This document shows positions 25,610 through 36,709 of a DNA stretch of 64,000 nucleotides, one piece after another. The stretch is from Patulibacter americanus DSM 16676. GTDB taxonomy: Bacteria; Actinomycetota; Thermoleophilia; Solirubrobacterales; Solirubrobacteraceae. Each line of letters begins with the position of its first letter. Position 1 is the first letter of the stretch. The notes under the pieces were generated by a model that saw nothing but the letters and a program-made list of their open reading frames with translations, searched no databases and had not been told where the DNA came from. Where the stretch lies: contig NZ_ATUD01000010.1 in assembly GCF_000420025.1 (NCBI RefSeq), forward strand, positions 62,001 to 126,000, written 5' to 3'. The translations under genes and the position numbers were made by a program.

Positions 25610-25815
25610 TGCCGATCGTCGTGCGGATCGACGTCGAGCTCGCCCGGCGCAAGATGAGCGTGGGCGAGTTCGCGGAGCGCGTCGGGCTGACGCCGGCGAA
25701 CGTCGCGGTGCTCAAGAACGGGCGCGCGAAGGCGGTGCGCTTCAGCACCCTCGAGGCGATGTGCCGGGTGCTCGACTGCCAGCCCGGCGACCTGCTCGAG
25801 TGGGTTCCGGACTGA
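25609..25815 (+). CDS. Small XRE-family (YozG-like) DNA-binding protein
   Basis: A 68-residue protein that is almost entirely a Cro/CI-type helix-turn-helix: MSVGEFAERVGLTPANVAVL for helices 2-3, NGRAKAVRFSTLEAMCRVLD for helices 4-5, ending CQPGDLLEW as in YozG-like regulators. The start overlaps the DUF2975 stop by one base (TGATG). Likely an autorepressor acting on the palindrome at 25088-25112 (inference from gene order). Confidence 0.9.
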   Translation: MPIVVRIDVELARRKMSVGEFAERVGLTPANVAVLKNGRAKAVRFSTLEAMCRVLDCQPGDLLEWVPD

Positions 25816-25959
25816 CCGCGGCGCGGCGTGCGGGCCGCACCGCGCGGGCCTCGCAGCGTGCGCGGTCGTCCGGCCCCGCCGCGCATCGCGCCCCGCCGGG
25901 CTCCCCGCGCCGCGGTGCCAGCGGCGTCCCACGGCTTCCCGTCGCGCGCCCGATTGGCC

Positions 25960-25965
25960 TACGAT
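25960..25965 (+). promoter_or_regulatory. Candidate -10 box upstream of the Abi-alpha-like gene
   Basis: TACGAT, 7 nt before an in-frame ATC at 25973. See the finding on a possible non-canonical leaderless start. Confidence 0.35.
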
Positions 25966-26044
25966 CGCCGCTATCGCCGATCGCTACGACACGGACCCCG
26001 ACGACGCCGCCGAGGAGGGCCGCGAGCCGTCGCCGCTCGACGCC

Positions 26045-27067
26045 ATGCCCGGTCTGGCCCGGATCGCGACCCGCGGCGGCCTGCAGGCCGCGACCTGGGG
26101 CGCCCGGACGTCGGTCAAGACCGGTGTGGCGATCACGAAGCGCCTCCCCTTCGGCGGCCTGGCGCTCAAGGCGGCCGAGGAGGCCGCCGGCCAGGCCCGG
26201 CGCGGCGCCCGCCAGCTGCTCGGCGTGGACGAGGTCGAGCAGCGGCTCAGCCGGCTGGTCCCGGAGCGGGTGACGGAGACCTCGCGCGCGTGGTCGAACG
26301 CCGCGGCGCAGGCGCCGGTCGAGGACCCCCACGCGCTCGACGCCACCGAGGTCCTGCAGCGCCGCGGCGCCGGGCTGCTCGCCCAGGCGGCCGACGTGCG
26401 GTTCGAGGAGCGGACGCACCCCGCCTACGGCCGCATCCTCGACGAGCTGACCCCGGACGAGGCCCGCATCCTGCGGCTCATGGCGACGAAGGGCCCGCAG
26501 CCCGCCGTCGACGTGCGCACGGGCCGGCCGCTGCGGATCGGCTCCGAGGTCGTCGCCGCCGGGCTGACCGTCATCGGCGCCGAGGCCGGCTGCCGCTACG
26601 TCGAGCGCGTCCCGGCGTACCTGAACAACCTCTTCCGCCTCGGCCTGATCTGGTTCTCGCACGAGGAGCTGCACGACCTGCGCGGCTACCAGGTGCTCGA
26701 GGCCCAGCCCGAGGTGGCCCAGGCGATGAAGCGCGCCGGCCGCGCCGCGCGCGTCGTCCGCCGGTCGATCGCGCTGACGCCGTTCGGCGACGACTTCTGC
26801 GAGGCGTGCCTGCCGCTGCGCCCGCCCGGCCGGCCCGACCTGCTGCCGACGCAGACGCCCGCGCCGGGCACGCCGCCCGGCGGCGGGCCGGCCCCGGCCG
26901 CCCCGCGCGGCACGCCGCCGCCCGGCCCGGGCACGCCCGTCGTGCCGCCCGCTCCCGCCGCCCCGCCCGCCCCCGGAAACGCCTCCGCGGCCCCCGGCGG
27001 TGCCTCCGCGCCACGCGGCTCGCGGTGGGGCGGACCCGGCTCCGCCGGCGGGGCCTCCCGGCCGTGA
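26045..27067 (+). CDS. Abi-alpha-like (DUF4393-related) protein with Pro-rich tail
   Basis: A 340-residue protein from the first ATG. Residues ~130-265 resemble the Abi-alpha fold: RILDELTPDEARILRLMATK, then YLNNLFRLGLIWFS, and the terminal LTPFGDDFCEACLP that marks this family. An Ala/Arg-rich helical region (~1-100) precedes it and a ~75-residue Pro/Gly/Ala tail follows. Coding-like sequence rich in Asp/Glu continues in frame upstream of the ATG to about 25973 without ATG, GTG or TTG, so the true start may be upstream. Abi-alpha proteins were named from phage abortive infection, but most are uncharacterised. The DUF445 gene overlaps its stop (GTGA), suggesting a joint role. Confidence 0.7.
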   Translation: MPGLARIATRGGLQAATWGARTSVKTGVAITKRLPFGGLALKAAEEAAGQARRGARQLLGVDEVEQRLSRLVPERVTETSRAWSNAAAQAPVEDPHALDATEVLQRRGAGLLAQAADVRFEERTHPAYGRILDELTPDEARILRLMATKGPQPAVDVRTGRPLRIGSEVVAAGLTVIGAEAGCRYVERVPAYLNNLFRLGLIWFSHEELHDLRGYQVLEAQPEVAQAMKRAGRAARVVRRSIALTPFGDDFCEACLPLRPPGRPDLLPTQTPAPGTPPGGGPAPAAPRGTPPPGPGTPVVPPAPAAPPAPGNASAAPGGASAPRGSRWGGPGSAGGASRP

Positions 27068-28380
27068 GCGACGCGGTGCTTCCCGTCGCGGCGGCGCTGC
27101 ACGTCCTCGGCCTGCACATCCCGCTGCAGGAGCTGATCTCCGTCCCGCTCTTCATGGGCGCGATCGGCTACGTCACGAACTGGTCCGCCGTGTGGATGCT
27201 GTTCAACCCCCTCGAGTTCAAGGGGGTCCGAATACCCGGCATGCGCTTCTTCGTCCGGCTCGCACCGCGCAAGGTGCAGCAGATCCCGGGCGTGATGCAC
27301 GGGGGGATTGGCTGGCAGGGGATCATCCCGTCGCGCGCGGCGAAGATGGGCTCGATCGCCGTCGACAAGGGCATCGCCAAGCTCGGCAGCGCCGCGGACT
27401 TCTACCAGCAGCTCGAGCCGGAGAAGATCGCCGAGCACATGGTCGCGTCGGTCCAGCTCGAGCTGCGACCGCTCGTGGAGCGGATCATGGAGCGCGAGCA
27501 CCCGCGGCTGTGGCACGACCTGCCGCCGCAGGTGCGCGAGGCCGTCCACGCCCGCGTCCGCGCGCAGCTGCCCGACATCGTCCGCGAGATCACGGACGAG
27601 ATCGGCGAGCACATCGACCAGCTCCTCGACGTGAAGCTCATGGTCATCCGCCACCTGGAGGCGCGGCCCGAGCTGTCCAACCGGATCTTCCAGGAGGTCG
27701 GCCGGCGCGAGCTGCGCTTCATGGTCAACTTCGGGTTCTTCTTCGCGTTCCTGCTCGGGTTCCCCGTCGTGCTGATCACGGAGGCCGTGCCCTACTGGTT
27801 CGTGCTCCCGGTGCTCGGCACGTTCGTGGGCTGGGCGACGAACCTCGTCGGCATCTCGATGATCTTCGAGCCCGTCGAGCCGCGCCGGATCCTCGGCGTC
27901 AAGGTGCAGGGCCTGTTCCTGCGCCGCCAGCCGCAGGCCGCCGACATCTACTCCCGCGTGATCTCGGAGGAGGTGCTGACGCTCGCGGCGATCGGCGACG
28001 AGCTCCTCAACGGCCCGCGCTCCGACCGCACGCGGATGATGATCGAGGACGCGCTGCGCCCCGCCGTCGATCGCGCGACCGGCCCGGCCCGCGCCGCCGT
28101 CCGGCTGATCATGGGCGGACGCTCCTACGACGCCATCCGTGACCAGGTCGCCGTCGAGGCCGTCGAGTACACGATGACCCCGCTGCTGGACCCGGAGTTC
28201 AACAAGGTCCAGGGGGAGCGCATCCGGCTGCTGATCCGCGACCGGTTGACGACGATGTCGCCCCACGACTTCGTCGAGATGCTGCGCACCGCGATGAAGG
28301 AGGACGAGTGGCTCTTGTTCCTCCACGGCGCCGTCCTCGGCTTCGGCGCCGGCCTGCTGCACCTCGCGATCTTCGGCTGA
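27064..28380 (+). CDS. DUF445 family membrane protein
   Basis: A 438-residue DUF445 protein. An N-terminal helix (ISVPLFMGAIGYVTNWSAVW) carries the family motif of Gly-Tyr-Val-Thr-Asn-Trp. Next comes IRLAP/KVQQIPGVMHGGIGWQGIIPSRA-type sequence, a long helical cytoplasmic region, a paired hydrophobic region around 220-270 (FGFFFAFLLGFPVVLI, VLGTFVGWATNLVGISMIF) repeating the N-terminal unit, and a C-terminal helix. The two-fold repeat with T-N-W/T-N-L is characteristic. Function is not known. It starts at a GTG four bases inside the Abi-alpha-like stop. Confidence 0.85.
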   Translation: MSDAVLPVAAALHVLGLHIPLQELISVPLFMGAIGYVTNWSAVWMLFNPLEFKGVRIPGMRFFVRLAPRKVQQIPGVMHGGIGWQGIIPSRAAKMGSIAVDKGIAKLGSAADFYQQLEPEKIAEHMVASVQLELRPLVERIMEREHPRLWHDLPPQVREAVHARVRAQLPDIVREITDEIGEHIDQLLDVKLMVIRHLEARPELSNRIFQEVGRRELRFMVNFGFFFAFLLGFPVVLITEAVPYWFVLPVLGTFVGWATNLVGISMIFEPVEPRRILGVKVQGLFLRRQPQAADIYSRVISEEVLTLAAIGDELLNGPRSDRTRMMIEDALRPAVDRATGPARAAVRLIMGGRSYDAIRDQVAVEAVEYTMTPLLDPEFNKVQGERIRLLIRDRLTTMSPHDFVEMLRTAMKEDEWLLFLHGAVLGFGAGLLHLAIFG

Positions 28381-28582
28381 GCGCCGGAGGAAGCACGGCG
28401 TCGCGCGGCTCACCCGGGCGCGCGCACCTGTCGACCGTGGGCGTCACGAACCCCGGTCGGCCGGCCCGTCGTCGCGTCGTCCCGGGGGGCAGAGCGGTCG
28501 ACCGCACGTCCACGCGGCACGGGGACCCGGGGCACGCTGCGCCCGGCCGCTCTAGAGTTGAGGAGCGTGTTCCGGCGCCCAC

Positions 28583-28669
28583 GGAGGGGTGGCAGAGTGG
28601 ACGATTGCGCCAGTCTTGAAAACTGGAGGCCGGGTAACCGGCCCAAGGGTTCGAATCCCTTCCCCTCCG
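28583..28669 (+). tRNA. tRNA-Ser (anticodon TGA)
   Basis: An 87-nt class II tRNA. The acceptor GGAGGGG pairs CCCCTCC, the anticodon stem-loop is CCAGT-CTTGAAA-ACTGG with TGA, the variable arm is GGCCGGGTAACCGGCC, and the T arm is AGGG-TTCGAAT-CCCT. CCA is not encoded. TAGAGT at 28553-28558 is a likely -10 box. Confidence 0.95.
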
Positions 28670-28738
28670 CCTCCTGCCGCGCGTCGCGGCCACCCGTGAC
28701 GGGCCCGCGGCCCGTCTCCACCACCCGGAGCACGCAGC

Positions 28739-28769
28739 GGCGCCCTCCCCCGGAGGGGTAGAGGGCGCC
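28739..28769. terminator. Hairpin between tRNA-Ser(TGA) and a convergent protease gene
   Basis: Arms GGCGCCCTC (28739-28747) and GAGGGCGCC (28761-28769) are perfect complements and the loop is itself GC-rich. It lies about 70 nt past the tRNA and about 70 nt past the protease stop on the other strand. No T-tract, so terminator function is tentative. Confidence 0.45.
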
Positions 28770-28836
28770 GGAAGGTGCTGACCCGGGGATACGACGGCAG
28801 CACGGGCGTCGCCACCCGCACGCCGGTCGTCGCCGG

Positions 28837-30000
28837 TCAGTTCGGGTAGAGCGCCCCGATGCCGTTGAGGTCACCCTGCGAGTTCCACCGCTGCTTGATG
28901 TCGTTCTGGAACGAGTAGGGGTACATCACGAGCCAGTCGTCGTACGCGCCGCCCGAGACGTGGTCCAGACCGTAGGCGTGGCCCCATTCGTGGGCCGCGA
29001 CCGACCACACGTCGTAGAACCCGGGGAGCGCGCCGTCGGTGTAGGGCTGCTCGTAGTTGAAGAGCATGTCGAAGCTCACGATCCGCCGCGTCTGCCCACC
29101 CGGACCGGCGACGGCCTCGGGGGCCAGCTGCCAGTTGATGCACGCGAGGATCAAGCTCGGCGCCGCCTGGCAGTAGTTCTGAACGAGCGTCCCGTTGCCG
29201 ACCAGGATCGCCGAGATGCCGTCGGCGAGGTTGACCCCGAGCCCCGGGACGGAGCCGCCCCACGTGCTCTGCGTCCGCCACGGCACGGCGAACCCACACT
29301 CGTTCCAGCGGTCGTCGATGGTCGCCCGGCCGCCGTTGATCAGGCCCTCCCAAGAACCGTTGGGGAGGTTGGTGTAGTAGGTGACGCCGCGGTTGGGCCA
29401 CATGCTGAAGCGGCGGCCGGTGTTGAAGTTCGCGTTGAAGCACCGCGGGTGGCTCGGCGGGTAGGCCCGCGTCTGCGCCGGACGCCTCTCGTGGTCGTGC
29501 TCCGCCGACGCGGGCGCCGTCAGCGCCTTCTCGTCCGCCGGCGCCTCGGCCAGTGCGCCGTCCGCCAGCGCCTCCGTCACGAGCCGCGTCGCGCGCGGAT
29601 CCTCCGGGCTGATGTAGTCGACGGTGCCGGCGGTCAGGACGCCCTCCGGCGTGGACTCCATGTGGTCGGTGGGAACGTAGGTGCGCTTCTTGCCGAACGT
29701 CCGCAGCTCGTACTTCGTGGCCTTCTGCAGCGTGCCGTCTGCTCGGCAGCGCTGGACGGCGTACGACGCGTCGTCGAGGTAGAGCGTGCGGCGCTTGGCG
29801 CTGCCGTCGACGGGCACGGACCCGGCACCGTCGCCGAACTGGTCGGCGATGCCCTGCGGGTCGCTGCACAGCGCCTTCGACGACGCCTTGCTCGCCTGGG
29901 CCTGCTGCGGGACCGGCGCGGCGGCGGCCGACGCCATGCCCACCATGGCGAGACTCATCGCCGCCGCGCAGGCGGCGGTCGAGGTGACCTTCTTCAACAT
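28837..30000 (-). CDS. Secreted metzincin-type zinc metalloprotease
   Basis: A 387-residue exported protein. The signal peptide is MLKKVTSTAACAAAMSLAM with an Ala-X-Ala site near residue 25. A ~150-residue pro-region follows, then a compact catalytic domain with FNTGRRFSMWPNRGVTYYTN at its start and HEWGHAYGLDH (His337, Glu338, His341, His347) as the zinc motif. VMYPYS shortly after is a good Met-turn, which places it with matrixin-like metzincins. Several cysteine pairs suggest disulfides. The ATG has AGGAG 7 nt upstream. Presumably autoactivated outside the cell; the substrate is unknown. Confidence 0.88.
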   Translation of the reverse strand: MLKKVTSTAACAAAMSLAMVGMASAAAAPVPQQAQASKASSKALCSDPQGIADQFGDGAGSVPVDGSAKRRTLYLDDASYAVQRCRADGTLQKATKYELRTFGKKRTYVPTDHMESTPEGVLTAGTVDYISPEDPRATRLVTEALADGALAEAPADEKALTAPASAEHDHERRPAQTRAYPPSHPRCFNANFNTGRRFSMWPNRGVTYYTNLPNGSWEGLINGGRATIDDRWNECGFAVPWRTQSTWGGSVPGLGVNLADGISAILVGNGTLVQNYCQAAPSLILACINWQLAPEAVAGPGGQTRRIVSFDMLFNYEQPYTDGALPGFYDVWSVAAHEWGHAYGLDHVSGGAYDDWLVMYPYSFQNDIKQRWNSQGDLNGIGALYPN

Positions 30001-30147
30001 CGGGGGACTCCTGATCGGGGGATCCGGGCCCACGCAGGCCCGGGCTGCGGTCGTTCGCCGCGACACGACAATACGACGTACGCGCAGGCTCCGTGTGGAT
30101 TTCTGGTGACCGGCGCGCGGGCACGCGGGGCCCGCGCACCCGCTCCG

Positions 30148-32043
<1,896 letters not shown>

Positions 32044-32104
32044 GCCCTGGTGATCGGCGTCGCGCCCGCGGGCTTGAGGGCCGCGGGCGTCACGCCGCCG
32101 CCCT

Positions 32105-33739
32105 TCAGCCGCCCTTCGCCCGCTCCTCCTCCATCGTCCGCAGCTCGATGCGGCGGATCTTGCCCGTGAGCGTCTTGGGCAGGTCCTCCACGAACTCGAC
32201 CTCGCGGGGGTAGGCGTACTTCGAGTGGCCGTCGCGCACGAAGGTCGAGATCTCGGCCGCCAGCGCGTCCGAGGCGTCGTGGCCCTCCGCCAGGACGACG
32301 AACGCCTTGACGATCCACCCGCGGCGCTCGTCGGGCTTGGCGACCGCGGCGGCCTCGGCCACGGCGGGGTGCTCGAGGCACGCGGACTCGACCTCGAACG
32401 GGCCGACGCGGTAGCCGGCGGTGAGGATCACGTCGTCCGCGCGGCCCTCGAACCAGACGTAGCCGTCCTCGTCGATCCGGGCGGCGTCCTTGGAGTGGAA
32501 CCACTCCCCGCCGAACGTCGCCTCCGTGGCCTCGGGGTTGTTCCAGAACCGCAGCGGCCAGGTCGGGCTGGACTCGCGACGCCAGCAGATCTCGCCGCGC
32601 TCGTTCGGGGCGACGGGGCGCTCGTCCTCGTCGAGGACCTGGACGTCCCAGCCCGGCATGACCTTGCCCATGGAGCCCTCGCGGACCTCCATCCACGGGA
32701 AGTTCGCGCACAGCGGGTAGCCCTCGGAGAGCCCGTAGAAGTCGAGCACCGTGACCCCGAACTGCTCGCGGAACCACTTGATCGCCTCGGGGTTCAGCGG
32801 CTCGCCGGCCGAGCACGCGCGGCGCAGCGGGATGGGGAACCGCGTGCCGGCGTCCTTCACCGCCATCAGAGACCGCATCGCCGTCGGGGTCGTGAAGAGG
32901 TTCGTGATCTCGTGGCGCGAGAGGAAGGACAGCTCGTCCTCGGGCGCGAACCCGCCGCGGCGCTGGTGCACGTAGTGGGTGGCCCCGGTGCGCCAGGCGC
33001 CGAGCAGGGGGTTCAGCCCGGCGGCCCAGGCCCACTCGCTCATGGAGCGGAACCGCTCGCCGGGCTGGATCTCGTGGCAGAGCTCGAACTCCTCGTGCGC
33101 CAGGACGAACCGGTGCGCGTGGAGGATGCCCTTCGCCAGGCCGGTCGTGCCCGAGGTGTAGAAGAGCTGCGCCGGGTCGTCGCACGAGGTGTCGACCGTC
33201 TCGAACTCCGGGGATGCCGCCTCGAGGGCGTCGGGCGTGAGCACGAGCAGCGTGTGGTCGGCGGAGCCGGGCAGGCCGTCCTTGCCGCCGTCCGCGTCCC
33301 AGCCCGGGAGGCCCGTGACGGCGGCGGCGATCTGGTCGCGGTGCGCCTCGTCGGTGACGACGAGCCGGGCGCCGGAGTCGCGGATGCGGTGGCGGATGCC
33401 CTCCTCGCCGTAGAGGACCGACATCGCCAGCAGGATCGCGCCGGCCTTGTACGTGCCGAGGAACGCGGCGGCGGCCTCGGGCGTGGGCGGGACGAGCATC
33501 GCGACGACGTCCTCGCGCCCGATGCCGTGCTCCACCGCGAGGTTCGCGAAGCGGTTGGCCAGCTCGCGCTGCTCCTTCCAGCGCACCTTCCGAACGGTGC
33601 CGTCGGGGCCCTCGTGGACCATCGCCAGCTTCTCGTCGGGGTGCTTGTCGCAGACGTCGGAGGCGATGTTGTAGCGCTCCGGCACGTTCCAGACGTGGTT
33701 CGCGACGAGTTCGTCGTAGGACTTCGCGGGGGCGGACAT
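32105..33739 (-). CDS. AMP-dependent acyl-CoA synthetase (medium-chain/ACSM-like)
   Basis: A 544-residue adenylate-forming ligase that activates a carboxylic acid to its CoA thioester. The P-loop-like motif is YTSGTTGLAKGI, followed by FYGLSEGYP (A5), VWFEGRADDVILTAGYRVGP (A7-A8) and the catalytic Lys in LPKTLTGKIRR (A10). The N-terminal SYDELVANHVWNVPERYN is typical of the acetyl/medium-chain group. I chose the ATG with GGAG 6 nt upstream; earlier ATGs at 33754/33751 overlap the preceding stop. As the last gene of the diol dehydratase run it may activate the acid formed from 3-hydroxypropionaldehyde or propionaldehyde (inference). Confidence 0.88.
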   Translation of the reverse strand: MSAPAKSYDELVANHVWNVPERYNIASDVCDKHPDEKLAMVHEGPDGTVRKVRWKEQRELANRFANLAVEHGIGREDVVAMLVPPTPEAAAAFLGTYKAGAILLAMSVLYGEEGIRHRIRDSGARLVVTDEAHRDQIAAAVTGLPGWDADGGKDGLPGSADHTLLVLTPDALEAASPEFETVDTSCDDPAQLFYTSGTTGLAKGILHAHRFVLAHEEFELCHEIQPGERFRSMSEWAWAAGLNPLLGAWRTGATHYVHQRRGGFAPEDELSFLSRHEITNLFTTPTAMRSLMAVKDAGTRFPIPLRRACSAGEPLNPEAIKWFREQFGVTVLDFYGLSEGYPLCANFPWMEVREGSMGKVMPGWDVQVLDEDERPVAPNERGEICWRRESSPTWPLRFWNNPEATEATFGGEWFHSKDAARIDEDGYVWFEGRADDVILTAGYRVGPFEVESACLEHPAVAEAAAVAKPDERRGWIVKAFVVLAEGHDASDALAAEISTFVRDGHSKYAYPREVEFVEDLPKTLTGKIRRIELRTMEEERAKGG

Positions 33740-33750
33740 GGTGGGCTCCA

Positions 33751-34281
33751 TCATGCCGCCGTCCACGCCGCGACGCCAGCCTCGGCGACCTGCTGGTCCT
33801 GGTCGACGGTTCCCGCGCTGACGCCGATCGCGCCGACCGGCTCGCCGTCCGGACCGGGGAGCGGGATGCCGCCGGCGAAGGTCACGAGACCGCCCGAGGA
33901 ATGCTCGAGGCCGTAGAGCGGCGCGCCCGGCTGGGTGACGTCCTTCAGGGCTCCCGTCGGCAGCTTCATCGCGGCCGAGGTGTAGGCCTTGCGCTGCGAG
34001 ATGTCGATCGAGGCGAAGATCGACCCGTCCATCCGCGCGAACGCGACGAGGTGGCCGCCGGCGTCGACCACCGCGATGTTCATGGGCTGGCCGATTGCCT
34101 GGGCCTCGGCCTTCGCCGCGGCGACGACGGCCTCTGCGGCCTCCAGCGTCAGGCGGGCCGGCGCGGCCGGAGCCTCGGCCGCGTCGGCGGGGGAGGACTT
34201 CGCGGCCGCGGCCTTCGTCGTGCGGCGCGGGGCGCGCGGCTTGGCGGCGGTCTTCGCCGCGCTCGGGGTGCTCGGGCTCAT
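33751..34281 (-). CDS. GlcG/HbpS-family protein (PduO C-terminal-like)
   Basis: A 176-residue protein. Its first ~40 residues are Ala/Lys/Pro-rich and look disordered. The rest is a GlcG/HbpS (DUF336) domain: LTLEAAEAVVAAAKAEA, MNIAVVDAGGHLVAFARMD, SIDISQRKAYTSAAMKLPTG, and GGIPLPGPDGEPVGAIGVSAG. This fold binds haem or cobalamin-related ligands and forms the C-terminal part of PduO, an accessory of B12-dependent diol dehydratase, which fits its position here. The start overlaps the reactivase small-subunit stop (ATGA) and GGAG lies upstream. Confidence 0.85.
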   Translation of the reverse strand: MSPSTPSAAKTAAKPRAPRRTTKAAAAKSSPADAAEAPAAPARLTLEAAEAVVAAAKAEAQAIGQPMNIAVVDAGGHLVAFARMDGSIFASIDISQRKAYTSAAMKLPTGALKDVTQPGAPLYGLEHSSGGLVTFAGGIPLPGPDGEPVGAIGVSAGTVDQDQQVAEAGVAAWTAA

Positions 34282-34700
34282 CGGGGGCTCCGGTTCGTCG
34301 GGTGGTCGGTCAGGGGAACGGTCTTGACGAGGCGCGCGGCGTCCTGGCCCAGGCAGCGCAGGGCGAACGGGTCGGTCGCGTCGCCGTGGAGGAACGGCGC
34401 CGCGTCGGGGAGCCGCGGCACGGTCACGCACGCGTGCTCGGCGTCGAGCGCGACGCCGACGCGCAGGGTCGACGCCCCGGCGGCGGCGTGGGCGGCGGCG
34501 GCGAGGGCGGCCGCGGTCGAGACGGCGGCAGAGGGCGCATCTGCGTCGACGACGGTCGCGGGCACGCCCTCCTCCTCGAGCCCGGCGAGCAGCTCGCGCA
34601 GCGCGCCGTCGGCGGCGCCGGGCAGCCGGGCGACGCGGATCGCGGGACCCGCGGTGTCCTCGTCGCGCCGGCGCCCGCGGCGCAGGTCGGCCGGGCTCAC
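34278..34700 (-). CDS. pduH: Diol/glycerol dehydratase reactivase, small subunit
   Basis: A 140-residue protein matching the small (beta) subunit of the dehydratase-reactivating factor. After a ~25-residue variable lead, the core has LAGLEEEGVPATVVDA, a run of Ala-rich helix, TLRVGVALDAEHACVTV and CLGQDAARLVKTVPL. The large subunit uses this subunit to swap out damaged cobalamin from the dehydratase. Starts at a GTG four bases within the large-subunit stop. Confidence 0.82.
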   Translation of the reverse strand: MSPADLRRGRRRDEDTAGPAIRVARLPGAADGALRELLAGLEEEGVPATVVDADAPSAAVSTAAALAAAAHAAAGASTLRVGVALDAEHACVTVPRLPDAAPFLHGDATDPFALRCLGQDAARLVKTVPLTDHPTNRSPR

Positions 34701-36709
34701 GACCGCACCTCCGTGGGGGCGCCCGCCACGCCCGCGTCTCCGCGATGGGGACCTTCGGCGTCGTGCCCGGGCCGGGCGTCGTCGCCGGGCCGGGTGCCTT
34801 GGGCGTCGTTCCCGGGCTCCGCGATCTCGGTCGCCCCGTCCTCGCCCTCTGCGTGCCGCGCCACGAGCCCCGTAGCCACCGCGTTGCGCGGGCCCGCGAC
34901 GCCGCGGACGTTGCCGGTGCCGCAGACGATCCCGAACTCGGCGGTGGCCTCGGCGATCATCTCCGGGATCTCGAAGTCCAGCGAGGACCCGCCGAGCAGG
35001 ACGACGAAGTCCAGGCGGCGGATCGCGCCGTCGGGGGCCACCTGCTCGAGGGCGCGCAGAGCGTTGACGACGAAGACGCGGCGCTTGGCCTCGCGGCGTA
35101 CGCGGCGGATGGCGTCGAGGGACGCCCTCGTCGGGATCGGCGTCAGGCGGCCGTCGTCGCCCAGGGTCACGACGCGGGCGAAGACCTCGGCGGGGAGTGC
35201 CTCGTCGAAGAACGTCACCGACCCGTCCTCGAGCCGCAGCTGAAACAGGCTCTCGACCTTCGCGAGCGGCAGCCGCTTGATCTGCTCCGCGACGTCCCGG
35301 TCCTCCAGGCCCAGCTCGGACTGGATGAGCTTCGTGACGAGGTCGCCGGCGCCCGAGACGTGGACGGTGGCGATCCGGCCCTCGCGGTCGGCCAACGCGG
35401 CGTCCGTCGAGCCGCCGCCGAGGTCGAGCACGGCCAGGGGGCGGTCGGTGCCGGGGGTGGTGAGCGCGCCGCGGATGGCCATGTCGGCCTCGATCCCGCC
35501 GATCACGACCCGGCAGCCCGTCTCGTCCGCCAGCGCGACCGCCAGGCGCTCCATCGCGGTGCGGCCCGTGCGGACCATCGCCGCGAGCGCGACGGCGTTC
35601 TCGAGCCGGAACTCGCCGGCCAGCCCGCCCCGGACCTCCTGGGGGACGGAGGTGTCGACGGCGAGGATGTCGCGGATCCGCACGTCGCCCGGGTCGTCCT
35701 CCGTCAGCGCGGCCATCGTGTCGCGCACGCCGGCGAGCATGCCGCCGACGTTCGTGCCCGCCGCGCCCGTGGCGTCCTGCAGCGGCCGCACGGCCCGCAG
35801 CACGCGCATGATCTCCTCCGCGCCCGCGTCGACGTCGACGCTGCGGCGGGTCCGCTCGCCGATGAGCTCGAGCGCGCCCGCGGGGATCCGGCGCGCGGTG
35901 ATGTCGCCGCTGGGCGTGCGGACCACGACGGCCGAGCGGTTGCCGATGAGCGCGCGCGAGACGGGGGCGATGAGGCGCGTCTCCTCCGGGTCCAGGCCGA
36001 AGATCGTCGCCAGGCCGTAGGTGTTCGAGAGCGTGGAGATCGTGCGGCCGGGCGCGGCGACCTCGACGGCGGCGTCCATCCCGAGGGGGACGCGGTCGAC
36101 GAACGCGACCTCGTCGACGATCGGCAGCGGCGCCGAGAGCCGGTTGGCGATGAGCCGCGCGTCGTCGCGCTGGACGACCGCGCCGCGCACCTCGACGCCG
36201 CGGGCGCGGGCCGCCTCGATGGCCGCGGCGGCGTCCTCGAAGTCGACCTCGCGGGGGATCACGACGATCGCCGCGTCGCCCTCCGGCACCTCGCCGAGGG
36301 CGTCGTAGCCGACGGTGCGCCCGACGCCCAGGCCCTCGCCGCCGGGGGTCGACGGGTCGTGGCCGATCATCGTCGACTCGGTGATGATCGTCTCGGTGAT
36401 GGTCTCCATGGCCATCCCGGAGATCACCGGCGTGGCCTCGTTCAGGAGCAGCACGTCGACGTCCTCCAGCGCGCGGCCGCAGCCCTCCAGCGCGCCGCGC
36501 ACGGACTGCACGATGCCGGCGACGTTCTGGCTCGTGCCCTTCACGCCGCTCGTGCGGGCCAGGTGCCCGCCGAGCCAGCGCGGGTCGGTGGCGGGGGGAC
36601 CACCGACCGCGCCGGTCGACGCCGGCAGCTCGGCGACGCACGACTCCGTCGTCGAGTTGCCGACGTCGACGCCGACGACGAGCCGCGGCCGCTCAGGCGA
36701 TGCGGACAT
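34697..36709 (-). CDS. pduG: Diol/glycerol dehydratase reactivase, ATPase large subunit
   Basis: A 670-residue actin/Hsp70-fold ATPase that releases inactivated cobalamin from the dehydratase. Phosphate motif 1 is [12 protein letters not shown], the central [20 protein letters not shown] is highly conserved in DdrA/PduG, and phosphate motif 2 is [28 protein letters not shown] and [20 protein letters not shown] close the core. A ~55-residue Gly/Asp/Pro tail beyond residue ~612 looks disordered and is longer than usual. It overlaps the medium subunit gene by 17 nt. Confidence 0.95.
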   Translation of the reverse strand: MSASPERPRLVVGVDVGNSTTESCVAELPASTGAVGGPPATDPRWLGGHLARTSGVKGTSQNVAGIVQSVRGALEGCGRALEDVDVLLLNEATPVISGMAMETITETIITESTMIGHDPSTPGGEGLGVGRTVGYDALGEVPEGDAAIVVIPREVDFEDAAAAIEAARARGVEVRGAVVQRDDARLIANRLSAPLPIVDEVAFVDRVPLGMDAAVEVAAPGRTISTLSNTYGLATIFGLDPEETRLIAPVSRALIGNRSAVVVRTPSGDITARRIPAGALELIGERTRRSVDVDAGAEEIMRVLRAVRPLQDATGAAGTNVGGMLAGVRDTMAALTEDDPGDVRIRDILAVDTSVPQEVRGGLAGEFRLENAVALAAMVRTGRTAMERLAVALADETGCRVVIGGIEADMAIRGALTTPGTDRPLAVLDLGGGSTDAALADREGRIATVHVSGAGDLVTKLIQSELGLEDRDVAEQIKRLPLAKVESLFQLRLEDGSVTFFDEALPAEVFARVVTLGDDGRLTPIPTRASLDAIRRVRREAKRRVFVVNALRALEQVAPDGAIRRLDFVVLLGGSSLDFEIPEMIAEATAEFGIVCGTGNVRGVAGPRNAVATGLVARHAEGEDGATEIAEPGNDAQGTRPGDDARPGHDAEGPHRGDAGVAGAPTEVRS

